Part shown: in pieces, positions 57,519-64,000 of the stretch | How the letters are laid out: each line of letters begins with the position of its first letter | How positions within the stretch are numbered: position 1 is the first letter of the stretch | Assembly: GCA_021801265.1 (NCBI GenBank) | Contig: JAJYYE010000010.1 | Coordinates: 1 to 64,000, forward strand | Direction: 5' to 3' | Source of the DNA: Pseudomonadota bacterium | Lineage (GTDB): Bacteria > Pseudomonadota > Gammaproteobacteria > Halothiobacillales > Halothiobacillaceae | Length of the DNA stretch: 64,000 nucleotides | Translations under genes and position numbers: made by a program | Notes under the pieces: generated by a model | What the model was told of the DNA's origin: nothing | The model's input: the letters and a program-made list of their open reading frames with translations, nothing else | Database searches by the model: none

Positions 57519-58745
57519 TCACCGGGGTGCTTCAGCCTGAACGCCCTCTTCCAACCCGGCAGCGAAGGTGAGTTTGGCTACATTATCCCGTGCGAAAAAG
57601 CCTTGAAAGCCATCGAAGCGTTGCACGTATTCGATAATCAAGGATGAAAAATCCGAGGCGGATGAAAAAATCTGTTTGAGTCCTTCTTCGCGAGAACCCA
57701 CGGTATCGAGCAAGAAGCCTTTGCCCTGTGATGCAATGGCATGCACCACAAAATCGATATTCTCAAAGCCATTGGTCCGGCCATCGCGCACGGTGAGTGC
57801 CATGTGATGCAGCCGGGGGCCGTAGTTGCGGACGAAGGATTCAGTCGGGCTGGGTAATTTATCGAGATGGTTCACGCAATAGGGCGTGTTATTGGCGGTA
57901 AAGACTTTCGCGGGTGACATCGATTCGGGGTACTCCCGCACATTTTTGGTCACATTGGTTGAGGAATTTTGATCCTTGATGTCGTAGCTGCCCCAGTAGT
58001 AATAGCTTGATAGCGCCAGATATTCGAGCAGCGCGGCTTCGCGGTTCTGGCTATACACGCGAGTGGCCAGATGGTCGATCGGCAGAATCATGTCCTTGAT
58101 ACCGATGTGTTCCTGCATGACTTTACCGCGCTCATAAGCGGCTTGCGCCTCCGCCAGAATGACCGATTCGCCGTATTGATACACGCGAATGCCATCTTGC
58201 GGACGTTCCATGTAACCCACGACGTTTTGTGTGTAGGGCGATGGCTTCGAAATACTCACATTCAGCGGCAAATCCAGCTCCACCAGTTGTCCCAGCGGGA
58301 AAAACCGAAATTCGCGCGCTTGCTGCAAAGCGACAACATCGTGCCGGTTGGAGGTGCGTAAAATTTCACCCAGATAGCGACTATGCGGACGGCGGGCGCC
58401 CACGGGATACATATCATTAAGATTGCGGAAAATATCGCTGTAGTTCGGGTCTTTCACTTCCCGCAGCAAAATGTCGGGCGAATTCATGTCAATACGCAGC
58501 ACATGCGTGAGATGCCGGGGGCTATCAAGGGTGACCAGGTAGTGATAGGGTGTCATCAAGGCGAGCTCGGCAATATATTCCAGTGATTTGCCAGGCTCGA
58601 CCGAAATCATCAAGGCTTCAATGCCGCCGATCATCTCGGTAAGACCGCAACGATCCCGTTCGGCCAGCACGCGCGGCAGATACGCTTCAAAAAACGCAGA
58701 ATTCGGTTTGTCACCCAAGCGTTGATGGCTATTTGAATCGAACAT
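57519..58745 (-). CDS. VOC-superfamily (HPPD-like) protein in the Anbu cluster
   Basis: A 408-aa protein. The C-terminal half looks like 4-hydroxyphenylpyruvate dioxygenase: RLHHMALTVRDG (metal His), GREEG-like SREEGLKQIFS, SLIIEYVQRFDGFQGFFARD (metal Glu and the closing helix). The N-terminal half is unassigned and lacks clear HPPD features. It lies 31 bp after the transglutaminase gene on the same strand. It may be an iron-dependent dioxygenase; the substrate is unknown. Confidence 0.65.
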   Translation of the reverse strand: MFDSNSHQRLGDKPNSAFFEAYLPRVLAERDRCGLTEMIGGIEALMISVEPGKSLEYIAELALMTPYHYLVTLDSPRHLTHVLRIDMNSPDILLREVKDPNYSDIFRNLNDMYPVGARRPHSRYLGEILRTSNRHDVVALQQAREFRFFPLGQLVELDLPLNVSISKPSPYTQNVVGYMERPQDGIRVYQYGESVILAEAQAAYERGKVMQEHIGIKDMILPIDHLATRVYSQNREAALLEYLALSSYYYWGSYDIKDQNSSTNVTKNVREYPESMSPAKVFTANNTPYCVNHLDKLPSPTESFVRNYGPRLHHMALTVRDGRTNGFENIDFVVHAIASQGKGFLLDTVGSREEGLKQIFSSASDFSSLIIEYVQRFDGFQGFFARDNVAKLTFAAGLEEGVQAEAPR

Positions 58746-58775
58746 GAGTTCCTCTCTGAACGCGTAAAAATAAAA

Positions 58776-61700
58776 TCATTTGGGCTGCCAGCGTAAATCC
58801 AGCGTGAGCGGGAAACGCGGGTTCAAGGGTTCCTGGCGCAGCACATAGTGCCCCGGCGTATGGCCGTGATCCCAGAACCGCGAGCGGCGGCGGGCTTCGG
58901 CTTCATTGGCATTCACGGGGAACAGTTCGTAGCCGCGCCCGCCCGGATGGCTGACATGGTAGGTGCAGCCGCCCACCGCGCGCTCGTTCCAGCCATCAAT
59001 CAAATCAATGGTAAGCGGTGCCTGTACACCGATGGTCGGATGCAGGGCTGAATATGGTGCCCATGCCTTAAAGCGCACTCCGGCAACAAATTCACCCGGC
59101 ACACCGGTGGGATGCAATGGCACTTTGCGGCCATTACAGGCAACTTGATGGCGGTTGCCAATCATGCCGCGCACTTTGATTTGCACCCGTTCAATCGAGG
59201 AATCGACATAGCGCGCCGTGCCGCCTGCCGCCATTTCCTCGCCCAGTACATGCCAAGGTTCAATGGCCTGGCGCACCTCGATGGTCACGCCCTCATAGGT
59301 GACGGTGCCGTAGCGCGGAAAACGGAACTCAAGAAAGGGCACGAACCACGCGTCATCGAAGGCATAACCCGCCTCGCGCAGATCACGGCAAATATCCTGC
59401 ATATCCTGTTCGATAAAATGCGGCAACATGAAGCGATCATGCAGCGCGGTACCCCAATCGACGAGTTTGCCGCTATACGGCGTTTTCCAGAATCGGGCGA
59501 CCAAGGCGCGCAACAAGAGCGATTGCACCAGATTCATCCGCTCATGCGGGGGCATTTCAAAGGCGCGCAGTTCGAGTATGCCCAGCCTGCCGGTCGATGA
59601 ATCGGGTGAATACAGTTTGTCGATACAAAACTCGGCGCGGTGCGTGTTGCCGGTTAAATCGACCAACATATGCCGCAGCAGGCGATCGATCATCCACGGC
59701 TGTTCGGACATTTGGCCTGCAGGAAACTGCTGATCGAGTTGCTGAAAGGCAATTTCGAGCTCGCCCAAGGTATCGTCGCGCGCTTCGTCGACGCGGGGTG
59801 CCTGACTGGTAGGGCCGATAAACTGCCCGGAGAACAAATAAGACAAGGCCGGATGTTGTTGCCAGTAAATCAGCAGGCTTTTGAGTAAATCGGGTCGACG
59901 CAAAAATGGGCTATCGCTCGGCGTGGCGCCGCCCAAGGTGACATGATTACCCCCCCCCGTACCGGTATGCCGGCCATCGAGCATGAATTTTTCTGCGCCT
60001 AACCGGGCGTAGCGCGCCGCTTGATACAGTTGGTGCATCGTGCTTTCCAGCTCATCCCAGCGGCTGACTGGATGAATATTGACCTCTATCACCCCCGGAT
60101 CAGGCGTGACCGACAACGATTGCAACCGCGCATCGCGCGGGGGCGCATAGCCTTCGATCCGAATCGGCTGCTTCAAGGTTTTGGCGCAGTATTCAATCGC
60201 CGCCACCAAATCCAGCCAGGATTCCAGCGTGGTGAGCGGCGGCATGAACACGTATAAAAATCCAGCACGGACTTCCAATGCCAACGCCGTGTGAATCACC
60301 TCTTGCGGACTGATATAAGGCGCCACCGGGGGCGTGTCGGTCAGTTTGGTGTTGACCGGCGTGCGCGGATAATCGCCCAGCACTTGGCGTACAGCGTACG
60401 GGTCAACCGGGAAATCAACCGGCTGCGCTTTGGGATCGACCCACGGCAAACTATCGAGCGGCAGCCGCAAACCCATAGGGGAATCACCACTCAATAAAAA
60501 CAGCCGTTCGGTTTTGAGCGGCCACCGGCTGGAATACCACAGGGGTTTATCCGTGGGCGCAGCTTTCAGTGGCAACACATAACCGACGGTTTCCCCGAGC
60601 CCGGCCCGCAGTTTGCGCGCCAGTTGGCCGCGCGTGGTGGCATCGCTCAAATTCGCTTTCAGCGGATCGATATTCACCGGCAACTCGCTTTCCATGCTCA
60701 AGGTCAACAGTGGGTCTTCAAAGGCGGGAATCACATAATCGGTGCTGAGCTGCAAACGTGAGGCCAATAAATGGGCGAAATGGTAGGCGCGCACCTTGGG
60801 GATTACCGAGGGAACAACGGGAGGGATAGCCTGATTTGTCACTGGAAGAACAGAACCGAGAACAGCGACCGGTTCTGCGGGCGCAATGGCAGCCGGTTGA
60901 TTTGCCAGCAAGGATTCATCCATCCACACGGGCTTGCCATCAACGCGCCAATAGACACTCAAGGCCCAGCGGGGTAAGGGTTCGCCGGGATACCATTTGC
61001 CTTGCCCAAAATACCGTAGACCGCCCGGCGCAAACTGGGCACACAGCCGCTGCATTAAATCTTGAGCCAAGGCCCATTTTTGCTCGCCCAAGGCGGCGGT
61101 ATTCCATTCCGGTGCGTCCATGTTATTGAGCGCAACAAACGTGGGCTCGCCGCCTTGGGTTAATCGCACATCCCCATGCTGAAGTTCCACATCAATCCCG
61201 CGCCCCAAGGCCTGAACCGCCGCCCATTGGGTATCGGTATAGGGTTTGGAAACGCGGGGGTCCTCGTGAATGCGCGTAACGGTCATCTCCACAATCAATT
61301 CGGATTCACACACACTCGTCATGCCGCTAATCGGTGCCGCTGATGAGGGTTGCGCTGTGGCCGCCAGGGGAATATGTCCTTCGCCAGCAAGCAAGCCCGA
61401 AGTGGCATCCAGCCCGACCCAGCCTGCGCCCGGAATGTACGCCTCGCACCAGGCGTGCAGATCGGTGAAATCGGCGGTGGGGCCAGCAGGGCCATCCAGC
61501 GGCTGTTCATCGGCAACGAGCTGAATGAGGTAACCGGAAACAAAGCGGGTGGCAATGCCCAAATGGCGTAAGGCTTGCACCAAAAGCCAGGCGCTATCGC
61601 GGCAGGAACCGGAACCTTGCGACAAGGTTTCTTCCGGCGTTTGCACCCCCGGCTCCATGCGAATGAGATAACCCACACGGCGTTGAACCGTTTGATTCAC

Positions 61701-62150
61701 ATGCACTAAAAAATCATTGATTGTGAGCGTTTTAGACAGCCCTTGGCGCAACACATTCAGCCAGTGTTTGAAGTGTTTATCGGGTGGCGTTATTTCCAGA
61801 AAGGGGGCCAGCTCGGCCTTCATGACATCGGGGTAGGCAAAGGGATAATGCTCGGCCCATGGTTCCACAAAAAAATCAAAGGGGTTAATTACGGTCATAT
61901 CAACAATTAAATCGACCGTGACATCCAGCGCCACCGCAGGCTCTTGAAAGGTGAGTCGCGCCACAAAATTACCGTAGACATCTTGCTGCCAGTTCACGAA
62001 ATGCTTGCTTGGCTGCACCGTAAGCGAATAACTCAGAATCGGGGTACGGGCATGGGCGGCGGGGCGCAGTCGAATTTCGTGGGGGGAAAGCACGACCGCG
62101 CGGTCGAACAGATAACGGCTTTTGTGATGCAGCGCAACTCGAATAGTCAT
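58776..62150 (-). CDS. Large transglutaminase-like / DUF2126 protein
   Basis: About 1124 aa. The start is set at MTIRVALHHKSRYLFDRAVV because the ATG overlaps the protease gene by 4 bp; the frame opens 33 codons earlier. The N-terminal transglutaminase-associated beta domain (1-90) is followed by a cysteine-protease-like core (about 140-260) with catalytic Cys in GSGSCRDSAWLLVQ, His in DLHAWCEAYIPG and Asp in GLDATSG. DUF2126 fills the rest (GGGNHVTLGGATPSDSPFLR; AGQMSEQPWMIDRLLRHMLV). Genes of this type accompany Anbu proteasome-like proteases. The substrate is unknown. Confidence 0.88.
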   Translation of the reverse strand: MTIRVALHHKSRYLFDRAVVLSPHEIRLRPAAHARTPILSYSLTVQPSKHFVNWQQDVYGNFVARLTFQEPAVALDVTVDLIVDMTVINPFDFFVEPWAEHYPFAYPDVMKAELAPFLEITPPDKHFKHWLNVLRQGLSKTLTINDFLVHVNQTVQRRVGYLIRMEPGVQTPEETLSQGSGSCRDSAWLLVQALRHLGIATRFVSGYLIQLVADEQPLDGPAGPTADFTDLHAWCEAYIPGAGWVGLDATSGLLAGEGHIPLAATAQPSSAAPISGMTSVCESELIVEMTVTRIHEDPRVSKPYTDTQWAAVQALGRGIDVELQHGDVRLTQGGEPTFVALNNMDAPEWNTAALGEQKWALAQDLMQRLCAQFAPGGLRYFGQGKWYPGEPLPRWALSVYWRVDGKPVWMDESLLANQPAAIAPAEPVAVLGSVLPVTNQAIPPVVPSVIPKVRAYHFAHLLASRLQLSTDYVIPAFEDPLLTLSMESELPVNIDPLKANLSDATTRGQLARKLRAGLGETVGYVLPLKAAPTDKPLWYSSRWPLKTERLFLLSGDSPMGLRLPLDSLPWVDPKAQPVDFPVDPYAVRQVLGDYPRTPVNTKLTDTPPVAPYISPQEVIHTALALEVRAGFLYVFMPPLTTLESWLDLVAAIEYCAKTLKQPIRIEGYAPPRDARLQSLSVTPDPGVIEVNIHPVSRWDELESTMHQLYQAARYARLGAEKFMLDGRHTGTGGGNHVTLGGATPSDSPFLRRPDLLKSLLIYWQQHPALSYLFSGQFIGPTSQAPRVDEARDDTLGELEIAFQQLDQQFPAGQMSEQPWMIDRLLRHMLVDLTGNTHRAEFCIDKLYSPDSSTGRLGILELRAFEMPPHERMNLVQSLLLRALVARFWKTPYSGKLVDWGTALHDRFMLPHFIEQDMQDICRDLREAGYAFDDAWFVPFLEFRFPRYGTVTYEGVTIEVRQAIEPWHVLGEEMAAGGTARYVDSSIERVQIKVRGMIGNRHQVACNGRKVPLHPTGVPGEFVAGVRFKAWAPYSALHPTIGVQAPLTIDLIDGWNERAVGGCTYHVSHPGGRGYELFPVNANEAEARRRSRFWDHGHTPGHYVLRQEPLNPRFPLTLDLRWQPK

Positions 62151-62968
62151 GATGGCGGTATCTCTTGAATTGGGGCTTGACTCTGGGATTGGCTTTGAGA
62201 TTGGTTGAACAGATCCGGTACCGCCGGGATGGATGTTTGGCACACCCACTCAGGATCCGGCAAGGAGGCAAATACGTTACGCAAACCCTCGCTCCAACTG
62301 CCGCTAATGGCGGTGAAATACGGGTCACCCTCCGGTAGTTGGCGCAGGTTATCCAGCACATAGCTATCGGTGACATAGCAGGCCAAATCAATGGGCATGC
62401 CCACCGATACATTGCTGCGCATGGTTGAATCGAACGACACCATCACGCATTTAATCGCTTCGGGCAGCTGAGTTTCGGGGCGAATGACCCGATCGATAAT
62501 CGGCTTACCATATTTGATTTCGCCAATCTGGAAAAACGGCGTATTTTCAGTGGCTTCAATAAAATTCCCTTCGGAATACACCAAAAATAATCGCGGTGGT
62601 TCGCCGACAATTTGCCCACCCACGATGAAATTGGCGCTCACGTCAATATTGCCCGCCAACAAAAAGGGGCGATCGGTATTTTGCACCGAACGCAAACACC
62701 CGCCCAACAACGTGGCGACATCGAACATCGAGTCAACATTCCAGATGTTGCGCTCATCGTGGTGCCGCCCCTGCATTTCTAATGTGTTGATCGCATTCTG
62801 GGTGATCGACAAATTGCCGGAGCTTAAAATCACGATGGCGCGATCGCCGCGATTCACAAAACTGCGCATTTTTTTGAAACTGGAGATTTGATCAACCCCG
62901 GCGTTCGTGCGGGAATCGGAGGCGAACACGAGGCCCGCATTCAGTTTGAGTGCGACACAATAAGTCAT
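62147..62968 (-). CDS. Anbu proteasome-like protease
   Basis: A 273-aa Ntn-hydrolase related to HslV and proteasome beta subunits: MTYCVALKLNAGLVFASDSR carries the catalytic Thr-like position and the SDSR motif, then GDRAIVILSSGNLSITQNAI and FIVGGQIVGEPPRLFLVYSEG. It extends about 30 residues past the usual Anbu end in a Gln/Ser repeat tail (QSQSQSQSQ). Gene order alpha-E, Anbu, transglutaminase is the known conserved cluster, possibly for a peptide-ligation or stress pathway. Confidence 0.88.
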   Translation of the reverse strand: MTYCVALKLNAGLVFASDSRTNAGVDQISSFKKMRSFVNRGDRAIVILSSGNLSITQNAINTLEMQGRHHDERNIWNVDSMFDVATLLGGCLRSVQNTDRPFLLAGNIDVSANFIVGGQIVGEPPRLFLVYSEGNFIEATENTPFFQIGEIKYGKPIIDRVIRPETQLPEAIKCVMVSFDSTMRSNVSVGMPIDLACYVTDSYVLDNLRQLPEGDPYFTAISGSWSEGLRNVFASLPDPEWVCQTSIPAVPDLFNQSQSQSQSQAPIQEIPPS

Positions 62969-62999
62969 GGCTGCGCTTCGCTATCAGTCAAAAGGGCAC

Positions 63000-63995
63000 T
63001 CATTGTAGTTGCAACTGGAATCGATCTGGCCGAATTCCGCCCGGAATTTTGTCGTCTTTCAACGAGAGATACGCATCGTGAATTTCGTTACTGAGCTGAT
63101 GCGTGCGTGCCAAAAAATCGGTTAAATATTCGTGTAGCCCATACGCGAACACATCTTCAATACGGGTAAAATGCAGCGCGGCATGCAGCTCACCGGCTAA
63201 TCGCCGCGCTTCGCGGCCAGTGCCACCATTGATCACTTCCAGTGTGCTATCCACCTCGTTCAAGCACGCGTGCAAAGAACGCGGCATATCGGCCCGCAAA
63301 ATCAGCAACTCCGCCACGCGCATGGGGGTGATGCTATCGCGGTAAATTTTGCGATAGGCTTCCTGCGCACTCACCGAATTGAGCAAGGCGCCCCACTGGT
63401 AATAATCCGCCGCGCCGCCGACATCCTGCACGCTCGGCAACAAAATATGATATTTCACATCCAATATACGGGCGGTGTTATCGGCGCGCTCTAAAAATGT
63501 ACCTAACCGGATGAAATATAAAGCATCATCTTTTAAAATCGTGCCCAGTGTTACGCCGCGAAACAAATGCGAACGCTCTTTCACCCAATCAAAAAAACCA
63601 TCCAAATTGGTTTGATCCAGCGAAGGCAACATGCGTTTTAAATCCAGCCACATGCTGTTGATGATTTCCCACATCTCGGAGGTAATCGCACCGCGCACGG
63701 CCCGCGCACTTTCTCGCGCTTGCATCAGGCTCGAATAAATACTGGAGGGGTTTTCGGGGTCGAGTGCGATGTATCGGGTGACGTTTTCGGCTTCCACCAG
63801 CCCATATTTTTTCTCGTAACCCTCGGCAGAACCACAAATATTCAAGGGCGCAAACCACAAACGGGCATCTGCACCCTCGTCATCATCGGGCAGCATGGCG
63901 GTGCGATGCGCCACGTCCAAAATACGGGCGGTGTTCTCGGCACGTTCAATGTACCGAGCCATCCAGAATAAATGATCAGCTGTTCGCGATAACAT
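63000..63995 (-). CDS. Alpha-E domain protein of the Anbu cluster
   Basis: A 331-aa all-helical protein starting MLSRTADHLFWMARYIERAE, with the repeated RADNTARILDVKYHILLP motif of the alpha-E (DUF403) family. In relatives it stands next to a circularly permuted ATP-grasp protein, which would lie beyond the right edge. The start codon is 6 bp from the window end, so the gene is complete but its upstream neighbour cannot be seen. Confidence 0.9.
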   Translation of the reverse strand: MLSRTADHLFWMARYIERAENTARILDVAHRTAMLPDDDEGADARLWFAPLNICGSAEGYEKKYGLVEAENVTRYIALDPENPSSIYSSLMQARESARAVRGAITSEMWEIINSMWLDLKRMLPSLDQTNLDGFFDWVKERSHLFRGVTLGTILKDDALYFIRLGTFLERADNTARILDVKYHILLPSVQDVGGAADYYQWGALLNSVSAQEAYRKIYRDSITPMRVAELLILRADMPRSLHACLNEVDSTLEVINGGTGREARRLAGELHAALHFTRIEDVFAYGLHEYLTDFLARTHQLSNEIHDAYLSLKDDKIPGGIRPDRFQLQLQ

Positions 63996-64000
63996 GATTT

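Overview
The window reads as chromosome of a gammaproteobacterium of moderate GC content. Gene orders such as divergent gatCAB/mreBCD and lptF-lptG-parC, and an OprC-like copper receptor, point to that class. A sulfur-oxidising Chromatiales/Halothiobacillus-type host is possible, but that is a guess.

Bases 1-22.5 kb form an accessory defence island on the minus strand. Its left edge is an IS21-family end inserted into an already broken AbiEii-type toxin gene, followed by an integrase remnant and a hipBA toxin-antitoxin pair with a readable promoter/operator. Next come an unknown ORF and an orphan type I-E-like cas2. The core is a complete type I-F CRISPR-Cas locus: a WYL regulator, cas1, cas2-3, csy1-csy2-csy3-csy4 (cas8f-cas5f-cas7f-cas6f), a leader, and a 130-repeat array read leftward. 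An IstA-type transposase fragment and a tRNA-Leu gene close the island on the right.

The most interesting element is the 450-bp gap between cas2-3 and csy1. On the plus strand it holds a one-spacer mini-CRISPR: two degenerate I-F repeats that keep the Csy4 hairpin and an intact 5' handle. The first 17 nt of its spacer match a site 105 bp away, with one mismatch, at position 6. That site has a perfect CC PAM and lies 4 bp upstream of the -35 box of a strong minus-strand promoter reading into csy1-4. The leader of that transcript carries a near-perfect Shine-Dalgarno followed by an AUG-UGA start-stop, or a GTG mini-ORF with tandem AUA codons, and then two stable hairpins. This is the expected architecture of a CreA/CreR-type crRNA-like repressor with a CreT-like RNA toxin, here built into a type I-F operon.

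From 22.8 kb to the end the window is ordinary chromosome. Minus-strand genes: parC, lptG, lptF, trhP, ugd, darP, glmS, hemL, thiE, glk, a GH15/phosphorylase-kinase-like protein, hslO, gatB, gatA and gatC. Divergent from these is mreBCD. Then follow dgkA, gcvH, a TonB copper receptor, a sigma-54 activator, a GloVer-repeat lipoprotein, a peroxiredoxin, mscL, an aldo-keto reductase, a hypothetical gene and a fatty-acid hydroxylase. After a chimeric NodT/MacB pseudogene, an Anbu-type cluster (alpha-E protein, Anbu protease, transglutaminase/DUF2126, VOC protein) reaches the right edge.
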